This document shows positions 28,200 to 36,134 of a stretch of DNA of 64,000 nucleotides, one piece after another (within the stretch, counting starts at the first letter, position 1; each line of letters begins with the position of its first letter). The stretch lies in contig NZ_FOHE01000003.1 of NCBI RefSeq assembly GCF_900111445.1, positions 241,740 to 305,739 on the forward strand. Reading direction: 5' to 3'. Below the pieces are notes generated by a model. It did not search any database. It saw only the letters and a list, made by a program, of their open reading frames with translations, and was not told where the DNA came from. Source of the DNA: Oceanobacillus limi (GTDB lineage Bacteria > Bacillota > Bacilli > Bacillales > Amphibacillaceae). The position numbers were made by a program, and so were the translations under genes.

Positions 28200-28240
28200 G
28201 GTGCCAGGCACTTATCGTATATCGACAAGTGCCTGGCACC
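28200..28240. repeat. REP-like full hairpin downstream of the RAYT gene
   Basis: Perfect arms with an inner TATCG/CGACA region nearly identical to the copy at 27354, followed by six T. It lies 19 bases after the RAYT stop and 4 bases from the convergent amidohydrolase stop. Confidence 0.88.
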
Positions 28241-28244
28241 TTTT

Positions 28245-29369
28245 TTATATTTCTTCCCCGTTAATGAAGATTCTTTCGGCTTTATTTCGTAGGTCAAATG
28301 GGTTTCCACTCCACACTACAAAGTCAGCGTCTTTTCCTTCTTCAATGGAACCAACACGATCAGCAACACCGATATGTTTTGCTGCATCTAAGGTTAATGC
28401 TTGAAGTGCTTGTTCTTCGGTAATTCCACCTTTAATGGCATGGACAGCACTTGTTACAAGATATTCAATACCAACGACAGGGTGATCTGTTGTAATGGAA
28501 CAAGAAATTCCAGCATCAAGTAATGTTTTGATCGTTGTCCAACCTTTGTCTTTAAGTTCAACTTTGGAACGAGTAGACATTGTTGGCCCAACAGATACAC
28601 GAACATCCTCGTGTTTGGCAATGTAATCTGCTATTTTATGTCCTTCTGTACAATGTTCTATTGTAAGGTCGATATCAAACTCACGCTTTATCCGTAGTAC
28701 GGTTAAAATATCGTCAGCACGATGAGCGTGTACCCGTAATGTAATTTCTTTTTTGAGGACTTTTGCTAAATTTTCCATATCTAGTTTTCTTTCTTTTTTA
28801 TCCCCATTTAAGTAGTTTTGTGCTTCAATCAACTTTTCACGAAGACGTGCAGCGACTCCCATGCGAGTTACAGGCATTTTACCTTTATCCCCATGAACTC
28901 GTTTGGGGTTTTCTCCAGTTGCAGCTTTCATACCGGAGGGTGATTTGATTACCATTTCATCAACAATATGACCGACTGTTTTGAGAACTACCATTTCCCC
29001 ACCGATTACATTAGCACTTCCAGGCATGACTTGAACCGTTGTAATCCCTGACTTACGAGCATCCTCAAATCCTTGTTCCATTGGATTTATTCCATCAATT
29101 GCTCGTACTTGTGGTGTTTCGGGACTGCTTGTCTCATTGAAGTCACTACCTTCTTTCCCGACACCTTCTTCGGCAACGCCGAGGTGCGTATGTACATCAA
29201 TTAATCCTGGTGTAACTACTTTTCCAGCTGCATCAACAACTTGATAGTCAGCAGGAATATTTTCCTCACTAGATATTGACGCAAACTTCCCATCTTTTAC
29301 AAAGACTGTCTTCCCCTCTAACCTGTTTCCATTCCCATCCCAAACCGTAGCATTTGTAATAGCTAACAT
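28245..29369 (-). CDS. Amidohydrolase family protein (imidazolonepropionase-like)
   Basis: A 374-residue metal-dependent hydrolase. The metal motif TPGLIDVHTHLG is at about residues 51-62, with later ligands in RVHAHRADD, EHCTEGHK and SITTDHPV. The C-terminus (EEGKDADFVVWSGNPF) is typical of the COG1228 group. The ATG at 29369 follows AGGAGG. Longer upstream reading in the same frame would only translate a REP-like repeat. The substrate is unknown; candidates are small cyclic amides or dipeptides. Single-gene unit. Confidence 0.85.
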   Translation of the reverse strand: MLAITNATVWDGNGNRLEGKTVFVKDGKFASISSEENIPADYQVVDAAGKVVTPGLIDVHTHLGVAEEGVGKEGSDFNETSSPETPQVRAIDGINPMEQGFEDARKSGITTVQVMPGSANVIGGEMVVLKTVGHIVDEMVIKSPSGMKAATGENPKRVHGDKGKMPVTRMGVAARLREKLIEAQNYLNGDKKERKLDMENLAKVLKKEITLRVHAHRADDILTVLRIKREFDIDLTIEHCTEGHKIADYIAKHEDVRVSVGPTMSTRSKVELKDKGWTTIKTLLDAGISCSITTDHPVVGIEYLVTSAVHAIKGGITEEQALQALTLDAAKHIGVADRVGSIEEGKDADFVVWSGNPFDLRNKAERIFINGEEI

Positions 29370-29386
29370 TATAAACCTCCTAATGA

Positions 29387-29427
29387 GGTGCCAGGCACTC
29401 ATCGAACCTCGATGGGTGCCTGGCACC
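29387..29427. repeat. REP-like hairpin with variant inner stem
   Basis: Arms GGTGCCAGGCAC/GTGCCTGGCACC with inner TCATCGA/TCGATGG, still paired. It lies upstream of the amidohydrolase start, just beyond its ribosome site. Confidence 0.85.
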
Positions 29428-29622
29428 TTTGTTTTTGTGTCGATTGGTTGTTATTATATCACTGGGCTAAGTGCGGTGTCATTAAACTGGGGTTATAATT
29501 TTGGGAATTGGTGAAAACTAGTGGAATTTTCTAAAATAATTGATTTTGTTATGTATATCTTATATTCTTTTTATAATCATCCTTAATAGATAGATAGGGT
29601 GAATAATAGGAGGAGATTTCAT

Positions 29623-31413
29623 ATGACTAGTTTGACGGAGGAGCAAGAATTATTAGCGTATTTAAATGCCAATGGGGCATCTTCCCCTAAAGTTGTTCCA
29701 GGTAAAAACGAGGTAACATTTTTGTCAAAAGAAACAGGAATTCCACAAGTTTGGAAATGGAAGCAAGGGAACAAAATAACCCAATACAGTCATTTGAATG
29801 ATCGGGTGATGTCTGTTCACCATTCACCTTCAGGAAAACAAACAATTATTGGAATGGATTCGAAAGGAAATGAAAAACAGCAGTTATTTTTACTGACAGA
29901 GGATGGAGCGAATGTCGAGGAGCTTGTTGTTTCAGAGGACCATTTCCATCGGTTTGGTGGTTGGTCACCCAGTGAGGAAAAGATAGCTTTTGCAAGTAAT
30001 CGCCGTCATCCAGGCTATTTTGATGTCTATGTTTTCGATATGAACTCCAAGCAAGCAGAGGTCGTTTATGAGTTTGACGGTAGTTGCACACCAATTTGTT
30101 GGACAAAAGATGGAGAAGGTTTACTACTACGTTTAATTGAAACGAACATAGACCAATCGTTATATCTTTTTGATTTACATACGAAGCAGATGACAAAGTT
30201 GGGGGTTAGAGGAACCAACGGACGATACCCTGCAATTGAGTTGCTAAAAAACGGTGATGGTGGATATTTACTTACGGATGTTGGAAGAGACACATTAGGT
30301 CTATTTCAATTTTCCTTTCAATCGCCAACTGAATTGACCGAGGTACTTTCCGTTTCAAATTGGGATATCGAGGAAATTAAAATTTCACCTGATGAATCCA
30401 AATTATTGTTTACCGTCAATGAAGGAGGGGTTTCCAAGTTAGGAATTTATCAATTTGATAGTGAATCCTATGACGTTGTTGAGGATCTTCCATCGGGAGT
30501 GTTTGATTCCCTTTCATGGATCGATGAGGAAAATTTCATTGTTGGGGTGAAAAGCTCTGTCCTTCCGGGAGATGTTTGGAAGGTTCATTTGAATACAAAA
30601 GAAACGGAAAGACTAACCTATGTCGGTGACAGCAAGTCGGTTAGCCATTTATGGATGGAACCAGAATTATGTAGTTTTGCATCGTTTGATGGCCTGGAAG
30701 TACCTTATTTCTTATATGGTAAAAAAGAAAAATCTCAACCTGTCGTTATCTATGTGCACGGCGGACCAGAAAGTCAAATTCGATCGGTATTCAATCCGGT
30801 CATACAATACTTGGCAGCTAAAGGATTTGCTGTAGCAGCACCAAACGTACGTGGTAGCATGGGCTATGGTAGAAAATATGTACAATTGGATGACGTGCGC
30901 AAGCGGATGGATTCCGTAGCCGATTTAAAATGGCTCGTAGAAGATCTTGTTCAGACACACCACGTTGACCGAGAAAAAGTAGGAATTATGGGACGAAGCT
31001 ATGGAGGATTTATGGTGCTAGCAGCAGTAACACATTACCCTGATCTTTGGGCTGCAGGGGTAGATATAGTTGGTATTTCTCATTTTAAATCGTTCTTAGA
31101 AAATACTGGCCCATGGCGCCGAAAATTGAGAGAAAGTGAATATGGCTCCTTAGAAAAGGACGTTGATTTCTTTGAGGAAATTGCGCCATTAAATCATACG
31201 GATAAAATTACCGCTCCATTACTAGTGTTCCATGGAAGAAATGATGTTCGGGTGCCCGTGAGTGAAGCAGAGCAACTAACCGCAGACTTAAAAGAGCAAG
31301 GAAAAGAAGTTGAACTAATCATTTTCGAAGATGAAGGACACCAAACCGAAAGAATCGAAAACCACATAACCATGAACAGCAAAATCGTAGAATTCTTTAA
31401 AAAGTGCTTATAA
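29623..31413 (+). CDS. S9 family serine peptidase (prolyl oligopeptidase/acylaminoacyl peptidase type)
   Basis: A 596-residue peptidase: an N-terminal beta-propeller (about 1-340) with repeated SWSP/SPDE-type blades, then an alpha/beta hydrolase domain. The catalytic triad is visible as serine in GRSYGGF, aspartate in HGRNDVRVP and histidine in DEGHQT. No signal peptide, so it works in the cytoplasm on short peptides, possibly those imported by Opp. The ATG at 29623 with AGGAGGAG upstream is preferred to a GTG 24 bases earlier. Confidence 0.9.
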   Translation: MTSLTEEQELLAYLNANGASSPKVVPGKNEVTFLSKETGIPQVWKWKQGNKITQYSHLNDRVMSVHHSPSGKQTIIGMDSKGNEKQQLFLLTEDGANVEELVVSEDHFHRFGGWSPSEEKIAFASNRRHPGYFDVYVFDMNSKQAEVVYEFDGSCTPICWTKDGEGLLLRLIETNIDQSLYLFDLHTKQMTKLGVRGTNGRYPAIELLKNGDGGYLLTDVGRDTLGLFQFSFQSPTELTEVLSVSNWDIEEIKISPDESKLLFTVNEGGVSKLGIYQFDSESYDVVEDLPSGVFDSLSWIDEENFIVGVKSSVLPGDVWKVHLNTKETERLTYVGDSKSVSHLWMEPELCSFASFDGLEVPYFLYGKKEKSQPVVIYVHGGPESQIRSVFNPVIQYLAAKGFAVAAPNVRGSMGYGRKYVQLDDVRKRMDSVADLKWLVEDLVQTHHVDREKVGIMGRSYGGFMVLAAVTHYPDLWAAGVDIVGISHFKSFLENTGPWRRKLRESEYGSLEKDVDFFEEIAPLNHTDKITAPLLVFHGRNDVRVPVSEAEQLTADLKEQGKEVELIIFEDEGHQTERIENHITMNSKIVEFFKKCL

Positions 31414-31427
31414 AGCGATGAAGAAGG

Positions 31428-31496
31428 GGTGCCAGGCACCGAAAAATCACGACTGAATGTAGGGCGTGCCTGGAAATACAGGAGGTGCCAGGCACC
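31428..31496. repeat. Rearranged REP-like cluster
   Basis: GGTGCCAGGCACC at 31428, a partial CGTGCCTGG near 31465, and GGTGCCAGGCACC at 31484, plus GGCACC fragments to about 31512. It looks like two decayed copies between the convergent S9 and EamA genes. Confidence 0.78.
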
Positions 31497-31520
31497 GCCA
31501 AAAACGGCACCAAATGGCAA

Positions 31521-31541
31521 AGCACCGACGTGGTCGGTGCT
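31521..31541 (-). terminator. Hairpin abutting the EamA stop codon
   Basis: AGCACCGAC/GTCGGTGCT, nine pairs with a 3-base loop, immediately after the minus-strand stop. The T tail is short, so it is only a probable terminator. Confidence 0.6.
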
Positions 31542-32462
31542 TTATGTTTTACGCCAGTTTAATTTACCGCCTCTAATTTTGATTTTTCGTTTTTTATGGT
31601 AAACCGTGATAAATGCGGAAGATATAACCATTACAATCCCAGCTATTTGCCAAGGTGTTAGCGAATCTCCAAACAGGATAACACCGATGAGAATAGCGAT
31701 AATAGGCTCAACAGAACCTAGAATAGCAGCTTTACTCGACTCAATATAGGATAATCCAAATGTATACAGAATATAGGCTAAGATGGTTGAGATAATTGCA
31801 ACCCCTGCAACATTTAGCCACACGTCCACTTGTTGGAGAATTGCTGCTTTTTCCCACAGTCTGCTAGTTGGAAAAATAAATAAGGAGCCTGTTAATAAGG
31901 TGTAGGTTGTAATTGTTAAGAAGTTATAGTACTTACTAACTGACTTTCCGATAATGCTATATAATCCACAGAAGAAAGCAGACAGCAATCCTAGTAGAAT
32001 ACTAGATAACGAGACAGTTGCATCACCAATAGGAAACAGCTTAATGACAAATGAGCAGCCGATTAAAGTCATGATTAAAGCCATTACTTTTTTACCAGTA
32101 ATGACTTCATTAAAGAATAGTTTAGATAGAATGGACACAAATATTGGTGAAGTATACAGCAATACAACTGCAATAGACATAGAAGTTTGTTCCATAACGG
32201 TAAAATAAAGCCAGTTGAATAAGACGATACTCCCAACACCAAGTCCAAAGAAATGTGGAAGGTGCTTTATTTTAACTTTTAAATGTTTGGGTGAAAATAT
32301 GCTGATAATAGGAATTAAAATTATCGTCGCACTGGTTAGGCGAATTGCAACTACTTCCCAAGGTGTAAAACCGAAGTGGTAAAGCGATTCAACAAATAAC
32401 CCCGTTAGCCCCCAAAAACTTGCACCTAAAATAGTAACAAAATAAGCGATTGATTGTTTCAT
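31542..32462 (-). CDS. EamA family (drug/metabolite superfamily) transporter
   Basis: A 306-residue membrane protein with ten helices in two EamA repeats. The repeat signatures are GASFWGLTGLFVESL near the start and, in the second half, IESSKAAILGSVEPIIAILIG. The ATG at 32462 follows AGAAGGAAGGTG and gives a normal DMT length. Substrates of this family are small metabolites or amino acids; none can be assigned. Single gene. Confidence 0.87.
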   Translation of the reverse strand: MKQSIAYFVTILGASFWGLTGLFVESLYHFGFTPWEVVAIRLTSATIILIPIISIFSPKHLKVKIKHLPHFFGLGVGSIVLFNWLYFTVMEQTSMSIAVVLLYTSPIFVSILSKLFFNEVITGKKVMALIMTLIGCSFVIKLFPIGDATVSLSSILLGLLSAFFCGLYSIIGKSVSKYYNFLTITTYTLLTGSLFIFPTSRLWEKAAILQQVDVWLNVAGVAIISTILAYILYTFGLSYIESSKAAILGSVEPIIAILIGVILFGDSLTPWQIAGIVMVISSAFITVYHKKRKIKIRGGKLNWRKT

Positions 32463-32578
32463 ACTTTCACCTTCCTTCTCTTTATCTACAAAAGGATTCA
32501 GTATCACTCAATATCAATATTATATAACTACCCCAACTAAAATTCCCCTTCCATCATTATATGATAACAAAAAAAGCA

Positions 32579-32628
32579 GGTGCCAGGCACCGACAAAGTT
32601 CGACAAAACCCGATGGGTGCCTGGCACC
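32579..32628. repeat. REP-like hairpin with longer spacer
   Basis: GGTGCCAGGCACCGACAAAG, TTCGACAAAACCCGAT, then GGGTGCCTGGCACC. It lies 3 bases from the stop of the DUF3006 gene (minus strand). Confidence 0.83.
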
Positions 32629-32631
32629 TGA

Positions 32632-32898
32632 TTATTTCTTTTTAAATTTGCTGCCGGTTTTTTTGGCTCGGAGTTTTGCCATGATGTCGCTCGTTTGTTG
32701 TTCTGCTTCTTGGGTTGCTTTTTCATTAATGGAGTGTATGGTGAGTTTTCCATCTTCTCCTTGTACCAGATTAAAATAGGTATGAACGTTACTGCCTTCT
32801 GGTAACTTTTCTTTGGCTATGATCAATTCTTCATTTAATTCCTCGATTAGAATTACAGCATGTTTATTATCCTCAATCCGATCTAGTACACCTAGCAT
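32632..32898 (-). CDS. DUF3006 domain protein
   Basis: An 88-residue protein. The first 60 residues form the small DUF3006 beta domain (VLDRIEDNKHAVILIEELNE, then LPEGSNVHTYFNLV), and the end is a lysine-rich tail (KKTGSKFKKK). The ATG at 32898 follows AAAGGAGGT. It lies 16 bases after a secreted metallo-beta-lactamase/HhH gene on the same strand. DUF3006 proteins are often found next to ComEC-like hydrolases, which suggests a joint function, but none is established. Confidence 0.82.
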   Translation of the reverse strand: MLGVLDRIEDNKHAVILIEELNEELIIAKEKLPEGSNVHTYFNLVQGEDGKLTIHSINEKATQEAEQQTSDIMAKLRAKKTGSKFKKK

Positions 32899-32914
32899 GT
32901 ATGCAAACCTCCTT

Positions 32915-34201
32915 TTAATTTTGGACGCAAGCAATTCCTTCTTCTTTAATGTCGGTAATTCGTGCTGGACCAATTCCATTTATGGAATTTAGATCATTTA
33001 CGGATTGGAAAGGCCTTCTTTCTATTAATTCTTCTGCACGAGCAGGTCCTATATGCTTAATTCGTTGTAGTTCATCAATGGATGCGTTATTAATGTCAAC
33101 ACAACCAGATTTGTTTTCAGTTGAACTAGAATCTGATTTAGCGTCAGCACCATTATCTGTTGCAGTATCACTATTATCACTAGCTGTAGAATTTCCAGGA
33201 CGAATTGTTCCATTTTTATTGGTCTTTACATGATAGTCTTTTCCATCCGTTTCCACAATAATCGTGCCATGAACATCTGTCCCATACAAATCAATTCCTT
33301 TCCCCTGGAAAAGAGAAATAACCTCAGCATGTGGGTGTCCATAGCTGTTGTCGATACCTGCACTATAAATGGCAACAGACGGAGAAACAGTTTCAATAAA
33401 AGTAGGGTCACTTGAGGTGTTTGATCCATGATGCCCAAGCTGCAAAATATCAGCATCTAGATTGACCCCAGCATTAACCATATATTTTTCTGCATCCGTA
33501 TCCGCATCACCCGTAAATAAAAAGCTCACATCTCCATAAGTAAACCGTACGGATAGAGATTCTTCATTTGTTTGTCCGGAAATCGTTTCTGGATAAACAA
33601 CCTCGATATCCATATTTCCCATCTCAAATGTTTCTCCCATTTGAGGCTCATGGTAATCTGCATCACTGTTTAATACTGCTTCCACGGCAGAACGGAATGT
33701 TTTTGAAGAGCTTTCATTACCAGACATCCACACTTCGCCGACGTCAAATGCTCGAACGACATTTTCTAATTGTCCCACATGATCCGCATCAGGGTGACTC
33801 ACGATGACTAAATCAATTGTAGACACATTTTGTGAGGTTAGATAATTTACAACTTCATTTCCTCTCCAATCTCCTGTATCGTACAGAATATGAAAATCTT
33901 CAAATTGTAATAATGTCGCATCCGCTTGCCCAACATCTATATAATGTACATTTAAGTCAGCAAGTGTCTCGTTTGCTTTCTCGGTTGTTGCATTAGAAGA
34001 ATTTGAATTGTTATCAGCGGTTTCTTCGGTAGCAGTTTCGTCCTCTTTTTCGTTTGAATTGCCTGATGAATCAGGTGATTTTTTTGTCTCTGTACCACTA
34101 GGAGTATTATCTAACTCCTGGTCAGACGAATCGTTAACTCCTTGGCCGCAAGCAACAAGGAATACTGCCATAATTAAGGACAGCCATATCTTCTTCTTCA
34201 A
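32915..34201 (-). CDS. ComEC-like metallo-beta-lactamase lipoprotein with C-terminal helix-hairpin-helix domain
   Basis: A 428-residue exported protein. A lipoprotein signal ends at LVACG, followed by a long Ser/Asp/Glu/Thr linker. The metallo-beta-lactamase domain (about residues 85-340) has the metal motif SHPDADHVG, plus LFTGDADTDAE and LQLGHHGSNTSSD, the pattern of the ComEC C-terminal hydrolase. The last 65 residues are a ComEA-type HhH domain (VDINNASIDELQRIKHIGPA). This makes a likely surface DNA-binding nuclease. A TTG start at 34201 with GGGGGAA upstream is preferred; an ATG 15 bases earlier lacks a site. It is followed by a DUF3006 gene. Confidence 0.85.
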   Translation of the reverse strand: MKKKIWLSLIMAVFLVACGQGVNDSSDQELDNTPSGTETKKSPDSSGNSNEKEDETATEETADNNSNSSNATTEKANETLADLNVHYIDVGQADATLLQFEDFHILYDTGDWRGNEVVNYLTSQNVSTIDLVIVSHPDADHVGQLENVVRAFDVGEVWMSGNESSSKTFRSAVEAVLNSDADYHEPQMGETFEMGNMDIEVVYPETISGQTNEESLSVRFTYGDVSFLFTGDADTDAEKYMVNAGVNLDADILQLGHHGSNTSSDPTFIETVSPSVAIYSAGIDNSYGHPHAEVISLFQGKGIDLYGTDVHGTIIVETDGKDYHVKTNKNGTIRPGNSTASDNSDTATDNGADAKSDSSSTENKSGCVDINNASIDELQRIKHIGPARAEELIERRPFQSVNDLNSINGIGPARITDIKEEGIACVQN

Positions 34202-34490
34202 GTAAAATTCCCCCATTGATGTTTTTCTCGATTGTATTCCTTGATTAGCTTAACAAAACAGTAGGAGAAAATCTAGATGGGTTCTAATGGTAGTGAGGAA
34301 GTCGGTGCCTTTTGACAGAACAGCATAAAAGTTATGTTTCGTTAAGAAGATACACTAAGAAATGTAATATTTTCTTGGTAAAAAACCGATTTTTAACGAG
34401 TTTAGATTAGGTATTTTCTACTTCTAGCCATGTGCAAGAATTTATCATTACTGCCATAATCGAGGAGAAGAAAGAGGAGGTGATGACTAG

Positions 34491-34919
34491 GTGAAAACGA
34501 TACTTTGGAAAAAAATACACATTATTGCGGTTATAATCGGATGTTGGAGCATACAGTCGTCAAATGATACTGCTGAGCAGCTGAAAAGTCCAGCTGAAGA
34601 AAACAACAACACCCCAACTAACAGCATATACACAATCCGAACAACAGCCGTACTAGATCGCATTGAGGATGGAACACATGCCGTAATTTTACTGGAAGAC
34701 CTGAGAGAAGAAATCATTCTCCCCCTTAATCAACTGCCCCCACACATAAAAGAAAACACACCAATTACTATTTTGGTGCCAGGCACCGCCATCGCCACCG
34801 GCAAAGACAACGCCACCGACGATAATCGACGAAAAATGATAGGAGCCTGGCACCTATTTATAGGAGCCCGACTTTTTGGAGTCCGTTTTGGATGCCGTTG
34901 TCTTCAACGGTGGTCGTGA
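34491..34919 (+). CDS. Second DUF3006 protein, exported, with C-terminus replaced by a REP-like repeat
   Basis: A 142-residue reading frame from a GTG preceded by AGGAGGTGA. A signal or lipoprotein segment (IIAVIIGC, residues about 10-18) and a polar linker lead to a DUF3006 domain (AVLDRIEDGTHAVILLEDLRE) close to that of the protein at 32632. After ENTPITIL the frame enters a REP-like repeat (VPGTAIATG...) where the paralogue continues with GEDGKLTIHS, and it then runs 62 bases into the convergent HAD gene. The native tail and stop appear lost. The product may still be functional, since most of the domain remains. Confidence 0.7.
   Translation: MKTILWKKIHIIAVIIGCWSIQSSNDTAEQLKSPAEENNNTPTNSIYTIRTTAVLDRIEDGTHAVILLEDLREEIILPLNQLPPHIKENTPITILVPGTAIATGKDNATDDNRRKMIGAWHLFIGARLFGVRFGCRCLQRWS
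34775..34854. repeat. REP-like repeat inside a coding region
   Basis: GGTGCCAGGCACC at 34775 and GAGCCTGGCACC ending at 34854, with a spacer holding CCACCGACGATAATCGACG. The spacer is longer than usual and has CACCG repeats. Confidence 0.8.
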
Positions 34920-35637
34920 TGTGCTGGGCAGCTGATTTGACAATCTCTTCAGCATTGCCCATTGCAACACTGTTTTTGATGGTAGAAAGCATTTCGATGT
35001 CGTTTAATCCGTCGCCAAATGCATATACGTTATCTTCTTTAAACCCTAACTTTTCCACTGCTTTGGATATACCTACTGCTTTGGATCCGCCTTTTGGGAT
35101 AATATCCACCGAAAAACGATGCCAACGGATAAAGTCAAAATCAGTAAAGGCTTGCTCGTACTGTGTTTCTGATCCTTCTTCACAGAACAATAATGATTGA
35201 TAAAGGTCGCGGCCTTTGTAATAATTCGGATCATGTGTAGGATAGTGATCAATCTGAAGGCTAGAGATACTCTCCTTAATATGATGATGTTCCTGAATAT
35301 TGGCTCTCATATTTTCATGATCCATATAAACGATTGGATGATCATTTGCTAATGCTGCGTCAGCTAGCTTGATAATGGATTCTTTGTTTAATGGATTCGT
35401 GTAGGCAACTTCGCCGTTAACAACTACATATTGCCCGTTATAACTTACATATGTATCTATTTCTAACTCTTTTCGCAAATCCTCATACATAAAAGGGGCT
35501 CGTCCAGTTGCAATTGCAACCTTATGTCCAAGTGCTTTTAACTTAAAAATGGACTCCTTTGTTGATTGAGGAAGCTTTTTTTCATGATCCAGTAGCGTAC
35601 CATCGATATCAAAAAAGATTACACTATTCTCTGCCAT
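34858..35637 (-). CDS. Cof-type HAD family hydrolase (YkrA-like)
   Basis: A 259-residue haloacid dehalogenase phosphatase with a type IIB cap. Motif I is FFDIDGTLL (residues 8-16), motif II is IATGRAP, the lysine motif is IIPKGGSKA and motif IV is FGDGLNDIEML. It probably removes phosphate from a sugar phosphate or a nucleotide cofactor such as FMN or PLP. The gene has its own strong promoter with an internal palindrome. TAGGAGAATG precedes the start. Confidence 0.9.
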   Translation of the reverse strand: MAENSVIFFDIDGTLLDHEKKLPQSTKESIFKLKALGHKVAIATGRAPFMYEDLRKELEIDTYVSYNGQYVVVNGEVAYTNPLNKESIIKLADAALANDHPIVYMDHENMRANIQEHHHIKESISSLQIDHYPTHDPNYYKGRDLYQSLLFCEEGSETQYEQAFTDFDFIRWHRFSVDIIPKGGSKAVGISKAVEKLGFKEDNVYAFGDGLNDIEMLSTIKNSVAMGNAEEIVKSAAQHITTTVEDNGIQNGLQKVGLL

Positions 35638-35681
35638 AATTTCATTCTCCTAAAGTTCAGTTTGACGTTCTCCGTGTTCAT

Positions 35682-35710
35682 TTTATAGTATGAAAGGCCT
35701 TTCATGTCAA
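35682..35710 (-). promoter_or_regulatory. Sigma-A promoter with palindromic operator in the spacer (HAD gene)
   Basis: Read on the minus strand: TTGACA, 17-base spacer, TATAAA, about 45 bases before the ATG. The spacer contains the perfect 16-base palindrome ATGAAAGGCCTTTCAT (35690-35705), a good candidate repressor site. Confidence 0.7.
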
Positions 35711-36065
35711 TTGTTATTATTTAATGGTAAGCGTATCCCTTTAAACCTAAGAGCTAAAACAATTATGTTAACGGAAGGTCAACGACTATAAATGACTGAT
35801 TAATTCATTCATTTCAGCAAAAACATGAATTCAACGGAGGGAAGCTTAGAATTCCCTATACTTTACACCTGTATTTATATTCCTTCTAAATTCCCATTTT
35901 TAAAATAAAAAATAAATAGTGGTTGTTTTGTATCCGGTTACATGCCAAAATTATTGATAATTTAAATTGTTACAAATAGTAAGTTTATTACTTTAGATAG
36001 TTAATTCTCATACAAAAACCTCTATGAAAAACTGCCAAATAAGATGAATAGCGATTCCCAATAGA
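35711..36065. other. AT-rich intergenic stretch with no recognised gene
   Basis: Between divergent HAD and MFS genes. All frames are broken by stops and no repeat or riboswitch was recognised. Confidence 0.5.
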
Positions 36066-36110
36066 AACGTCTCTCCAGATTCACAACCAGTGGAAAGACG
36101 TTGATATAAT
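36066..36110 (+). promoter_or_regulatory. Inverted repeat and possible -10 box upstream of the MFS gene
   Basis: AACGTCTCTCC at 36066 and GGAAAGACGTT at 36092 form an 11-base inverted repeat with one mismatch. TATAAT at 36105 follows immediately, so the repeat may be an operator or a leader hairpin. No clear -35 box. Confidence 0.4.
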
Positions 36111-36134
36111 CATTTTTTTCAAGGGAGGATTTTT

